Of a stretch of DNA of 64,000 nucleotides, positions 50,382 through 61,996 are shown piece by piece. A model generated the notes under the pieces. It made no database searches. It had not been told where the DNA came from and saw only the letters and a list, made by a program, of their open reading frames with translations. Source of the DNA: Usnea hakonensis (lineage: Eukaryota > Ascomycota > Lecanoromycetes > Lecanorales > Parmeliaceae); contig BLJB01000162.1 of NCBI GenBank assembly GCA_013423325.1, positions 1 through 64,000 on the forward strand, in the 5' to 3' direction. Both the position numbers and the translations under genes were made by a program. Position 1 is the first letter of the stretch. Each line of letters starts with the position of its first letter.

Positions 50382-51035
50382 TTTAGAGCGGAGGAGGAGT
50401 TTAAAGGTTTTATAAAAAATATTAAGATAAAGAGATAGGGTAAAGAAAAGAGTAACTAGCCCCTTAATTAAAGATTTTATTATATTTTTAAATAATAGGC
50501 TTTACGTAGCTACTATAATAATACTTTAATATTTAATATTTATTAAGATTAAAAGGCTAATCTTTTTTACTACTTTTATAATAGTATAAAAATTCTTAAT
50601 TAATTTATATATCTATTATACTTTATATTTATATTTCTTCCGCTTTATAAAGGCCTTATAAAGCTTTTATATATATTCTATATCTCTCTCTAGTACCTAT
50701 TAATTATATTTAGAAAGATATATTATCTATTTAATTAGATACTATACCTCGCCTTTTTAAGTTTATTTATTTAAAATCTTTTTAATTTCTTATTCCTCGA
50801 TATTATCTATTAATTTAGTAGCTATATATATAGATATTTAACTATTATCTCTATAATAATAGAGTTCTAATAGAGATATATAGAAAATATCGTAAATTTA
50901 GTAGATTAGTAGAAATATTAAGTAGTAAGCTTAGATACCTATTCGCTTTCTAATAATAAAAGGTTTAATTACTTTATCTAAAAACTTCTTATTTAGCTTC
51001 TTTTACTTTAGATTCTTTATTAATAATATTACTAT

Positions 51036-51280
51036 TGTCAAGGTTCAGGCAAGGATTCACGGACGCAAGGATTTGGTATTGATGATTTATCTCTAACTAT
51101 AAGTGGAGGCTAGTTATATAAGACGAACACGAAGAGGAAAGAAAGAGGAAGAGAGTTCGCTTAAAAGATTTACCCTTTAAATACCTATATCCTATACGCT
51201 AGTAATCGATATATATATTTAGAATAAGTAAATATAGATTTAAATATTATATACTATATATATATTAAGAAACCGTAATA
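51036..51280 (-). repeat. 3' LTR (245 bp) of the 5.8-kb Gypsy element
   Basis: TGTCAAGG...CCGTAATA, pairing with 56,623-56,867. Confidence 0.93.
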
Positions 51281-54200
51281 GTACCCCCCCTCTAAGATCG
51301 GACTCCGGATAATTTAGATTTAATACTTTCTAAGCGGGTAGGTATAAATAAGTCATCTTCTAGATTAAAATTAGACTCTATATTAAAATCGTTAGGGTTT
51401 TTTTTATATATAATCTAAGTAGTATAGCTAGCGCGTTCTAGATATTATTTAAAATAGTTATCTAGGGCCTTAAAGGCTATATAAATATATTTAAGAGGTT
51501 CCTAAATATAGTAGTAAATATCTTTTTATTTAATTTTAAATTTTAGGGTACCGCGCTCTATTTTACTATCCTCGATTAACTTAATAATCTAGATATCTCG
51601 ATTTTAGGCGTCGAGGGAAGGAAATAAGACCGGGGGGGCTTAGCTAAAAATTAGGTTAAAGGCTATAGATTATAAAAGGTTAATATAAAAGATATTATAA
51701 TAGGACTAACTCGGGGGGAGCTCTAATTAATAAGTATAAATTCTAATATTTTTAATAATAGGGAAAGGCCCCTTAAATTTCTCTAAAAGCTTTTTAGAGA
51801 TACGCTAGAGCTATAGATTTCTAGCGTCTAGCTATACTAAATTATAGGCTTAATATTTAGACGCGGGTTATTAGTTTTAATTAGCGAATTCTTCTTAGAA
51901 GACCTAAATAAATATTATTTAGGCGCTTATAGTTTTATTAATATAATCTATTTATAGGGCGAAGCTATTAGCGTATAGCTAGTCCTTAAATTATTAATAA
52001 TTTATAATATAATCTTTCTAGTAGGAGCTAGGTTTAAAATCTATATAGGGGTACTAGCCTAAATTTATAAAGAATAGGGTAAACTAGATAGCTTCCGAGA
52101 GGTAGTTATTAGTAGTAAATTTAGTTAAAGGGAGCTATTTTATCTAGTCGTCTTAAAGAAAGTTTATAAAGACCCTTAAATACTATTCTAGTACTATATT
52201 AGCTCGCTTAATCTAGCTATCTATTTCTAGATAAAAGGCGGTAGAGAGGCTAGTCTTAATTCTATAACGAGTATATAGTTTATACTAGAAATAGCTCTCG
52301 AACTACGTACTCTAGTTAATAATAAAATCGTAAGGGAGCCTATAATCCTTCTAGATATAAAGATAGAAGGTATAGGCCGTATCTTCGACTATAATTCTAT
52401 TTATAGGAATATATTTTACTATTTTTATTAACCGGTCTATAATTATAAAAATATTAATATACTTTTAACTATAATAGTCGATATTTAAGAGTAACCCGAT
52501 AATAAAATTTATTAAGATATGGGCCTATCGCCTCCGTAGTATAAATAGAGGCCTTAAAAGTCCTAGATACTTCTTATAGGAGATTTTAATACGGGCGTAA
52601 TTATAGTAGTTAGCGATAAATTATTTTATAAAGTTAGAAATTCCTAGCTAATAGTATAAGCGGATTAAAACCTTATAGGTTTTAATACGGCCTAGGTAAC
52701 CCGCTATAGATATATTATAAGCGAGTTTAACGAGGCGTAAATATAGCTTATTATTATTAGGGATAAAGAGCCTATCTCTAAAGTAGACCCTATTATTATA
52801 TAATTTATATTCTAATAGAAAGAAGCCCTTTAGCTTCTAGATATCTATCTATAAGGCGTTAATTATAGTCTAGGCTTACTCGCTATCTACGTAGATTAAC
52901 TAAATAGCGTCTTCTAAGTCTAGTTTAGATTCCGGGTTAGATTAAGGCTCGTCTAGCTCTAAATTAGAGGTAAGAGTAGCGGATCTCGAAGCTTCTCTAT
53001 CTAAGATAGGGGCTAATAGCGCTACTTAAATTAAGGGGATATCTTTTTTTTAGGCTCGAATTTAGATATCGAGGTTCCCGGGCTTAAAGATTATCTACTA
53101 TTAGAGACTAAGATTCTTTTAGAACTTAGTCTAGTAGATTAGGATATCTATATACCTATTTAAGATACCTAGATAATAGATAATTTTAAAGTTAAACCTA
53201 GAAAGGAACTCGGATTAACGGGCTTAATAATAACTAAGGAGCTTAGTAGATATAAAGTATTCTAGGTTTTTATAGTCGAAGATTATAGATATAGGCTTTT
53301 ATATACTTTCGAGTTTAAATTATTAGAGTTTAAAGGTACGAATAATTACTAAGAGCTCCTTATTATAGATCTTATAGTTATATTCTATAGGGGATATTTT
53401 AGTTAAAAAATAAATTATAGATCTAAGGGCCCCTTAAAGGTTATATTAGGATATTACCCCTATTACTATTTTATCGGAAGTATCGATCTTAATAATAATC
53501 TACTTTTCTAGGTTAAAGTATTATAGGATTAGGGCTATAGTAAAGGTAAATTTTAGGATATTAAAGGCTTTTTAGTAATTAGAATCCTATTAGAACTTAA
53601 TCTTCTTCTTAATAAGTTTAGTAAGTAGTTTAGCGAGTAGTAAGAATCCCCTAATAAATTATTAATAGAAGTTCGCGAAGCCTAAAAAGGCTTAAATATC
53701 CTTAATATAGATTAGGGTTAGCTATTTAGTAATCGCTAAGAGCTTATCCGGATCTATTTAAATATCGTAGATAATAATTATTAGGCCTAAATAATATACC
53801 TCGTTTACGCTAAAGATATATTTATTAATATCGACTTAGAGGCCCGCCTCGCGGAGTCTAATAAGTATAAGTTTTATATACTAGATATACTCAGTTTTAG
53901 AATTACTATAGATTAGGATATCGTTAATATACGCGGTATAGAAATCGTCTAGATACTTATATAAGAGGTCGTTTATATATTTCTAGAATATAGACAGGGC
54001 CCTATAAAGCTTAAAGTTTATAATAAGGGATTTATAAAGTCTATAATAGATATAGAAAGTAGTTTTCTACTCCTCCCTAGTAACTATTCTAATTTTATTA
54101 AATATAGTAATAATATCTAGCTTAGTAAAGTACTTAGTATAGTAAATTCTAGCTAAGGTCTCTTAAATTAAAAGAATTAGATATCGATTCTTAATCGTAA

Positions 54201-56622
54201 TAGCGTTAAGTACCCGATAATTAATATATAGACGTAGCCTACCTCCGGGTTTACGGGTAAAAAGGATAGGGGATATAGCTAAAAATTTACTAAGGCGAAT
54301 AAATCCCTTCGTAAGATTATCGTTTAAGAATTTCTTTAAAACTTCGAGTTCTCCCTTAGATATACTATATAAGGGCCCGAATAGGGGCTAAGTTCTAGGG
54401 GCTAGCTTAATTTTATAGTTAATTTTTTAATAAGGGAGTAGCTTATTAGCTACTATTTAGAAGAAGATATCTAGGTACTTATAGTATTCCTTAGAAAAGA
54501 TAATACTAGGGTTAATTTAGATTTTCGACTTAAGAGCTTTCTCGATATCCCGTATTATAGTAGTAAAGATTTCTATACCCGGCTTTTTATTTAAAAGCGT
54601 AAAGGGTATAGCCCCTATAATATAAATTAATAAGGGCTTAGGCTTAGATTCTTTAGGGGGTTAGAGAGGGTTAATAGCCTATAGGGCAGTTATAATTAAA
54701 TTAGTAAAGAGCCTCGCTTACCGCTACTAGTCTTTATAGCTTCGGGTTAAGGTATAGGTTAGTAGAGACTTAATTTTTAGAGGGGTAAATACTAGGATTC
54801 TAGAGGTTAGAAGTAAAATAGGAAGACCTTTAGTAAGCTCTAAAGTTACCTCCCCGAAGGAGAGCGTATTCCTATCTACCCTAAGGCGAAGATTAACCTT
54901 ATATTTTTCTATCTATAGGAGGCTAATAATAATATCTTAGCCCGAAAGGTCTATAATATAGAAGGTTATAGAGATCGGTTTATAACCTAGAATAAGGAAA
55001 TTATAATAAATAATATAAATAATAGGGCCGGAAGCGGCGGGCTTTCTATTAAATCCGTCTAGATCTCTAGGGGTTATAAGGGGGGTTAAGGGTATTTTAT
55101 TAATTTACGTATAGATTATATTAATAAAACTCTTAGAAGAAGCTCTAGTATTAAGTAATATTTTAGCCGTATAATCTATTTTATTTAATTCTACCTTATA
55201 TTCTAATATAAGGTAACTATTAGGATAAGGCTTAAAAATTAAGACTTTTAAAATACTAGAGTTTAATCTTAAAAGAGGTTATTTAATAATCGACTATCTC
55301 TATATATAATAGTATATAGGGATTACGCTTTTCCCAACTTATCCCCTCCTAGAGTCGCTAGCGCGGTAGGCGTAATTATAACTAAACAAATATTAGTACG
55401 ATTCGATAGTTTTTTATTATAGTTAGTAGCGTAGTACCCTAGCTCCCTATAGTATAGATAGAGCTAGTTATTACGGTAACGTTATTTCTTTTCTATTATA
55501 AGGGGTCCCCGGGGCCTAGAGCCTATCTTTAATAGATCTATAGCTATATTTCTATTATTAGTAGATATATATACGTACCCTTTAGGGGTATAGATATATA
55601 CTACCAATATAGATATAGGGTTAGTAACAAATTAGATTATCTTAGAGCCTAATTTACTAAAACGCTCTCTATATTATTAGTCCTAAGTATCTCTATACTA
55701 GTATTTATCGACTAGTTCGTTAAAGCTAAGTTTAGAGACTCTTATATTTACTAGATAGTTAGAGAGCTCTTAATATAAGCTATTCTAGAGATAGAATTTC
55801 TAGGTCTCTTTATTAAATCCGATATTACTAATCTTAGAGAGGAATAAGGATAGATATTCTAAAAATAGTTTATTTATCTATTATAATTTTAGGATATACT
55901 ATTATATAGTATTCTTAATATCTAAATCCCTAAAATTTAGATATAAGGCCGCGATAAATTCCTCGATATTCTTAATATAGGTCGTACTATTCTTATTTAT
56001 TCTTAGGTATATCTAGTTTCCGGCCTTCCCCTCGAGATACCTATAGATATATCGAACCTTAGATACTTTAATTAGGTACTAGTTCGCGTTATCTCTTAAC
56101 TTAAAATTAAGTTTTATAAGCTATTATTCTAGAGTAGCCCGATCCCTCGAGTAGAGGGGTAGATCGGGACTCTTTATAGAGCGCTTAGGAAATAGCGCCT
56201 TAGAATTAGCCTATAAGGGGCCCGAATTAAGGGCGCGGGTAAATTACTAATTAAGGTCTATAATTTACCCTTAGTAGCTAATAATAGAAGCGTTAGACTC
56301 TTACTAGTACTTCTTTAGCTAGGCGATAATATTAATTTCTAATTAGTTATACTTATTTTATAAATCTATAATCTCTATATTACTATTAGTAAAGGCTATT
56401 TCGAATACTTTTTATATTTAATCTAGATCTTTAATAACTACTTTTAGTAGGGTATCCTTATTATTAAGCCCTACTAAGATTATTTTAACCTAGTTATAGA
56501 AAATTAATTAGTCGTCTAATAGAATAGTACTATTAGGCTTAGTTAGGCTAAAGGATTAAAAAAAGGATCTAGATATAATAATAAGAGATAATAATAATAT
56601 TACGATTAAATAGTATTTATAA
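51281..56622 (-). pseudogene. Decayed gag-pol of the 5.8-kb element
   Basis: Domain order on the minus strand is gag with zinc knuckle (about 56,600-55,400), protease and RT (about 55,300-53,700), RNase H, then integrase (about 52,900-52,100). Many in-frame TAG stops and Cys/His-to-Tyr changes are present. No long intact frame remains. Confidence 0.8.
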
Positions 56623-56867
56623 TATTAAGGTTTAGGTAAGGATTTATAGACGTAAGGATTTAGTATTAATAATTTATCTCTAACTATAAGTAGAGGCTAG
56701 TTATATAAGACGAATACGAAGAGGAAAGAAAGAGGAAGAGAGTTCGCTCGAGAGATTTACCCTTTAAATACCCGTACCCCGTACGCTAGTAATCGATATA
56801 TATATTTAGAATAAGTGAATATGGATTTGAATATTATATGCTATGCATGTGTTGAGAAACCGTGACA
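56623..56867 (-). repeat. 5' LTR (245 bp) of the 5.8-kb Gypsy element
   Basis: TATTAAGG...CCGTGACA. The last 50 bases keep several TG and CA dinucleotides. Confidence 0.93.
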
Positions 56868-57039
56868 ACTATATCTCCTTTATTAAAGGATTTAGCTTAA
56901 TATTTTTTATTATATAATCTCGTATATAATTTAATTATATTTTATTAATATTCTATTAGTTAATTCCGTAGCGTATAAATTTCCTTAATATATTCTTTCG
57001 CTATTAGTACCTCCCCTCTAAAAAGACTATCCTCGATAC

Positions 57040-57203
57040 TGTTAGGAGACGCACCAGCCCTACCATAATCAGCCCTACCACTAGTGGCTTGGTATGGCTT
57101 CCCCTACCTACATATTCCATACTTCCTACCTTATATAGTTCGGTAGTCTTATTATCTTATCTATATACCTATATTAATATTTAGATCTATATCGGTCCTA
57201 ATA
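57040..57203 (+). repeat. LTR (about 164 bp)
   Basis: Similar at both ends to the LTR at 58,661 (TGTTAGGAGACGCACC versus TATTAGGATACGCAAC; CGGTCCTAATA versus CGATCCTAATA), so the two belong to related families. Confidence 0.65.
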
Positions 57204-57953
57204 TTATAGTAAGACTCCTTCGTACTTTTACCTAGCGAAGAAAAGTAACGGGCCATTTTTTTACTCGGGCTATAACCGAGCTATAAAGAAGATATTTAGA
57301 TATTTCTTATCTTATAGAAACTAAAGATTCTACCTATCTACCTATATTATTCGAAAGATTCTATATCGCATTATTCAAATTATTAATATTATCGAAATTA
57401 GTAAAGAAACGACTCTATAATTATTATTTTAAGAAATCTCTTCTCCGATATCGATTTCCTATATTCTAGACCAGAAACGATAAACTCCGCCTTACTCCGC
57501 TTCGACAACCACTTAAGAAACCCCTCCATCAAGTATACGATATTCGAATCTACTTATTTTATAGTACACTTAGTATTTAGGGTAAGAGATTCTATTAATA
57601 ATAAAAAGTATTAAAAAAATCGTCAAAAAATTATCTCTTAATATCTACTTTTTTCTTTCAACACTATAACTTCTCCTTATATAAATCGTCCTATATCTAT
57701 ATTAATATCGAAATACGTACCTCCACACAGACGTCATAATACTACTCCTTCTTAATAATATCTTAATTACGAAGACCTATATACAAGATATTCGCCTCCT
57801 AATTGGCTACTCTATATACCTCGTATATAGCGATCTCTTTCTATTAAGGATCTTCGTTATCGATTTAAGTATAAAGACGATTTACAATTACTATTAGAAT
57901 AAGATAGTTCCTAATATCGATTTAAGCGGGAATAAAATCGTTCTGTCATGGTT

Positions 57954-58137
57954 TCACCCCAACACCTCTTTCTTCATGATCTGCGGAGACGCGCTAAGCC
58001 TCTTTCGGCCTAGCGCCTTGGCACTACGCACAATGATTTCTTCCAGTGCAATTGCACTCTTCCTCCTCCATAGTTAATATTCTGGTCATACCAATACCTA
58101 AATACCATTGTTCGGTCCATTATTCGGTTCCCTGACA
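57954..58137 (+). mobile_element. Solo LTR, 184 bp, little RIP
   Basis: TGTCATGG...CCCTGACA flanked by a perfect CGTTC duplication (57,949-57,953; 58,138-58,142). No internal sequence is present, so it is a solo LTR left by recombination between two LTRs. It resembles the 183-bp LTR family in length, in the GCGGAG...TAGCG(AG)..CGCCTTGGCA core and in the end (CGGTTCCCTGACA versus CGTTTCCTGACA). Confidence 0.9.
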
Positions 58138-58660
58138 CGTTCCTAGGGTCTAGATTTACCTAGATTACTACCTCTATCCCTACCCCTACTATTACCAAGA
58201 GATTTTGAAGTATTACGAGCATATAATTATAGCTATAGATTACTATTCGACTACTTACAAAGCCTACCTTCTCCTCCTATATAGAGACTATTTTTAAGTC
58301 CTCGGTTTCTAGACCTACTAATATTTAATAGTTCCGGTATAGGCATCCTTTTTAAGGACTAGAAGCTTCGAATTTAAGATAAGCTCCTTATTAATAAGGA
58401 TTATTATCCTTTCAAGTACTCGCAAATTACCTATATTATTACTCGTCTCGGAGGAAAGATAATTAAGTATACGCTACTAAGAAGACGTACTAACTCGTAC
58501 TACTTAGTAGACTAATTACTAAATTAACTAAGCGATATCTACGAGCTCCTATTAGAAGTAGTATATATAATAAATTATACTACTTTCTATATATTAGAAT
58601 AGGGTAATAGACCTTTCCTAGAGTTCTATTTAGATTTTATAAAGCACTTCTAGGGATATC

Positions 58661-58816
58661 TATTAGGATACGCAACACGTCTTGGCGCTAGCTTAGCGCT
58701 AGCCTAAAGGGATCTCTACTTAAGGCGAACTTCTTATATCTTAGATATTCTCTCCTTAGATTTAATAACTTATTACTATATCTATATTATACTTTAAGTC
58801 CGTATCGATCCTAATA
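58661..58816 (+). repeat. 5' LTR (about 156 bp) of the right-hand Gypsy element
   Basis: TATTAGGATACGC...CGATCCTAATA. Contains the doubled motif AGCGCTAGC near 58,690. Its partner is outside the window, so the borders are inferred from similarity to the LTR at 57,040. Confidence 0.6.
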
Positions 58817-58937
58817 TTATATTAAATCTTTATAGATATATAATATTATATTAAAAAAAAATTTTATACTAAACGATAGTTATCGTCTATAAAGAAGTAG
58901 CTAGAGGTAGTCCTCTTTAGCCTTCTACTAGATCTAT

Positions 58938-59058
58938 AGCTTATAGCTAGCGAGCGTAGTTAAAAGAACTAGGTACTACCGAGCTTATAGCTAGCGAGCG
59001 CAGTTAAAAGAACTAGGTAGATCTCGTTTACTAGTAAGTATAGTTAAAAGAACTAGTA
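58938..59058 (+). repeat. Tandem repeat in the Gypsy leader region
   Basis: The 38-base phrase starting AGCTTATAGCTAGCGAGCG and ending AGAACTAGGTA occurs at 58,938 and again 44 bp later at 58,982. A third partial copy (AGTTAAAAGAACTAG) lies at about 59,041. Confidence 0.8.
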
Positions 59059-61665
59059 CTAAACCCCCTAAAATATTTACCTTATCTTAATACCTAGTCC
59101 TTCGTAATAAAGGGTTATAAGATAATAAAGAACTTTTTTAATACTAAACCCTAATAAAAAAGTTTATATTTACGACCCGTAAATATAAGGATAAATAGAT
59201 TATAAGATACTTTACTTTTTTTAAATATAAGTATATATTACTCTACTAAGATCTATAACTACTTTATAACTTCCTTCTTTTTTCTTCTCTCTTTAAAAAC
59301 TTTTCTAAATAATATTACCTCCTCCTATTAATAAATAAATAAACTTAGAACTTATCTATAAAATTAAAGAAAAGTTCTAGAATCGTATATAGCGAAAATA
59401 GATCTTATAGGATTAACTAGAAACTTCTAGCTCTAATTAATAATAGATTTCTAATTCGAAATAATTTATTATAAAGACTTATCTAGATCTATCTCTATTA
59501 TCGTTAGCCGCTCTACTATTAAACGTCTTAAGTTAAACGAGAAAGCGGGATAAAGGAAAGAATAACGCTAATACTATTATAAATACTCTTGATAATACTA
59601 GTAAGTACCTAAATATATCTAATCTAGTAAAGCGTATAGCGGGTTATAGGCGCGAAATATTCTCTATATCCCGCGAGAATAATAAGGGAGATACTATAAT
59701 TATTAATATACTCGCGGATCTTAAGCGTATCTACGATATAAACCTCTATAGTATTCTAAACGCTTTATAAGTCTTATATAATAACTTATAAGACTACCTT
59801 AATACTTTATATAAGTTTAAGAAGCTAAAAAAATATATTATTTTAGTTAAGAATAAATACTAGCTATCTCGATAAATAAATACTCGCCTATTAGAAGATA
59901 ACGCGACCCTTTAGTAGAAGATTAAGAATAACTTTATTAATAAAGTCTATTAATTATTCTAAAGTAAAATCGGGGAACTTAAAAAATAAATTCGTACCCT
60001 TAATTTATATTCTATTATTTAAACCGGAGTATAATCCGCTATCCTTTCTAACTAGAATAAAGGCTAGTCTACTACTCCCCCTAATCTAAATAGAAGCTAA
60101 GCTATTACTTTATTTAACTAAACTCGTCTATCTCTAAAGCTCCCGGATCCTCTCTAATTAACTAATAGTAACTTTCTAACTTAGATTAAGTAGTACTATT
60201 TAATCTAGTTTAAACTATATTAAAATGCCGACTATTTTCGAGATATAACTATCTAAATAGATTACGTACTAAGCCGCCTAGATAGGAAAGCCTAGAAACT
60301 AGTTAAATTACGTACTAAGTTTAATTCTACTAACCCCTTTAATAGTATTATCGAAGTCTATAAGAAACTCTAGAGTATATTTAATAACCTTAACTACTCT
60401 AAGAATCTCCGCTAGTCTTATATTATTATAACTATAGAAAACGAACTATTTTATAAATTCTTCGTTAAATTTTACTCCTTAGATAAGAATCTCGAGTATA
60501 CTAAATACGAAATTCTACGTAATATTAAAGAGAGGATATTTAAGCGCCTTCGATTATAGTTATTTAGATTCTATATCGATTAAAAGTTCTTTACTACCGT
60601 AAAGAACTACCTTATTTAGATCGATAATACCTATTATACTAAATAAATAACCCCCGATATTAAGGACCTAAAGTAGAATAGGCCTTATAAGATAACTTAT
60701 AAATAGTATAATTTTATTACTATCTATATATCTATAGTCGCTATTACTAATAATAAGGGTACTAGCGATAAGAAAAAAGCTTCCCTAAACTATTAGATAT
60801 ACGAATTACTAGAATATCTCGCTACTTTCTATAATAGGGATACTAAGCTACCTACTATATTAAAAGTTTAAATATCTACTAAATCCTAACCCGCCTAGCC
60901 CGTTAAGGTAAATAAGATCTATAATATTAATATCGAGGAATCTAAAGAGGAGCTATCTTCTAATAACTCGAAAAACTAGTTACCTCCCCTATAGGCGCGA
61001 TAGAGTAGAAGATAATCGTCTTAAGCGTAGTAACTATATAAGATCTAGCTCGTATCGAGCCTAAACTCTTCTCTAAAGAAGAGTTCGTTATTATAGAAAT
61101 ATTAGAATCCTAAAAAGTACTTTTTATATTAAATCTACTTATTAATACTAGCTATAGCGCTTACGGTATTATTAATATTAAGGTCGCGGAAGATATAATA
61201 AATCGATTAAAAATAGCCCCCCTTCCTCTATCTAAGTCTAAACTAGTTTATAGATATAATAGGATTATTTAGAATAAGTCTATATTATTTATATAATTAC
61301 TTCTATTCTTAATCTCGGAGACTATTACGAGTATCTATTCCCCCTACTTATTACGAATTATAAGTAAGATACTATCCTCGATAAGCTATAAATAAATAAG
61401 TATAAGATAACCCTCGATATAGTAAATAATACTATTAACTTCCTATCTAGTATCTCGGTTCGCGATATTAGAATCTAGATACTATCTCTAATAACGCCTA
61501 CCTATAAGAAGTCTCCTCGAGGGTCAATACTAAAGCTTTTTATAGAAGCCCCTAAATTATTATTATACCCTAAGAAAGATAATTCTATAATTAACTTCTT
61601 TTATATTGAAGCCGTAGTATATAGTACTCTTATACGTAATCGTAATATTTAAACCTTTACTATAT

Positions 61666-61768
61666 TGTCATGGCAATTCGGGCTGAGGCCCCGAAACCAG
61701 TGAACCAAAAGAGCTTGGACCCCGCAAATGGTGCGAGATCCTACCTAAGTCACTACTTGTTCGTGACA
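61666..61768 (-). repeat. Terminal direct repeat, copy 1 (103 bp)
   Basis: Identical over all 103 bases to 61,997-62,099. Begins TG and ends CA like an LTR. Confidence 0.97.
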
Positions 61769-61787
61769 ATTGCCACCCTTTTGAATG

Positions 61788-61805
61788 GCGCATGCCCCCA
61801 TGCGC
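61788..61805. other. Perfect hairpin in the miniature element
   Basis: GCGCATG-CCCC-CATGCGC: 7-bp arms with a 4-base loop. May be a structural element of the RNA. Confidence 0.75.
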
Positions 61806-61980
61806 TGGCCTACACAGCATGTTTCCAAGTAGGTGCCCCCCGGGGTGCGCCCCGTAAGCTACTCTATGGCCTGGTGCAGCTTGGGAAGGCACGAGGGTTC
61901 ATTAAGCCCCCACCGAAACCCGAGTGCCGAGTAACCTCCCAAAATGCTAACCAGCCTAAGCTGCGACCCGGATTCGAACC

Positions 61981-61993
61981 GGTGTTGCTACCA
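61981..61993 (-). promoter_or_regulatory. Likely primer-binding site of the miniature element
   Basis: Reads TGGTAGCAACACC on the minus strand, three bases inside the repeat. The first seven bases would pair with a tRNA ending GCUACCA, as initiator tRNA-Met does in yeast. The same motif (TAGTAGCTACACC after RIP) is two bases inside the LTR of the 2.2-kb element at 40,048. Confidence 0.6.
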
Positions 61994-61996
61994 ATC

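Larger units (their letters stand above)
51036..56867 (-). mobile_element. Ty3/Gypsy LTR retrotransposon, 5.8 kb, RIPped
   Basis: LTRs of exactly 245 bp and an ACTAT duplication (51,031-51,035; 56,868-56,872). Gag-pol is on the minus strand: RT motif FYTAYINDILIY (rc of about 53,906-53,946), integrase core IFIIIDRLIKIVKYIP (about 52,395-52,460), and a zinc-knuckle relic LYLYYRELGYYA (Cys/His to Tyr; about 55,425-55,475). A run of seven G (rc of 51,284-51,290), the polypurine tract, adjoins the 3' LTR. Stops at Trp/Gln sites show RIP death. The right LTR keeps more TG/CA at its inner end than the left. Confidence 0.9.
48611..57039 (-). mobile_element. Second chromovirus relative, partial, split by a Gypsy element
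   Basis: The LTR at 48,611-48,826 is homologous to the 234-bp LTRs (shared ACTAATTCTTAAA...AAGAAGAG...GGGGAATT...CCTTAA core). The following DNA matches the flank of the first chromovirus LTR, including the polypyrimidine CTCCCTCTAAGGATT. Pol-side sequence near 50,940-51,035 (TAATTACTTTATCTAAAA-CTTCTTATTTAGC) matches 38,840-38,900. A 5.8-kb element is inserted at 51,036, and the copy resumes at 56,873-57,039 before another LTR starts. Its other LTR is not in the window, and no target duplication could be checked. Confidence 0.75.
57040..58660 (+). mobile_element. Partial LTR element: 5' LTR plus degraded interior
   Basis: The LTR runs 57,040-57,203 (TGTTAGGAGACGC...CGGTCCTAATA) and is followed by TTATAGTAAGACTCC, a possible primer-binding site. 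Its first 90 bases escaped RIP. The interior has plus-strand frames such as FFTRAITEL..RRYLDISYL without a recognised domain. A solo LTR is inserted at 57,954. The right end is lost or lies beyond a further LTR that starts at 58,661. Confidence 0.55.

Noticed and set aside
61960..61996. tRNA gene at the edge of the miniature element
   Set aside because: Only a T-arm-like stem is present. No acceptor pairing or anticodon arm is visible within tRNA length.
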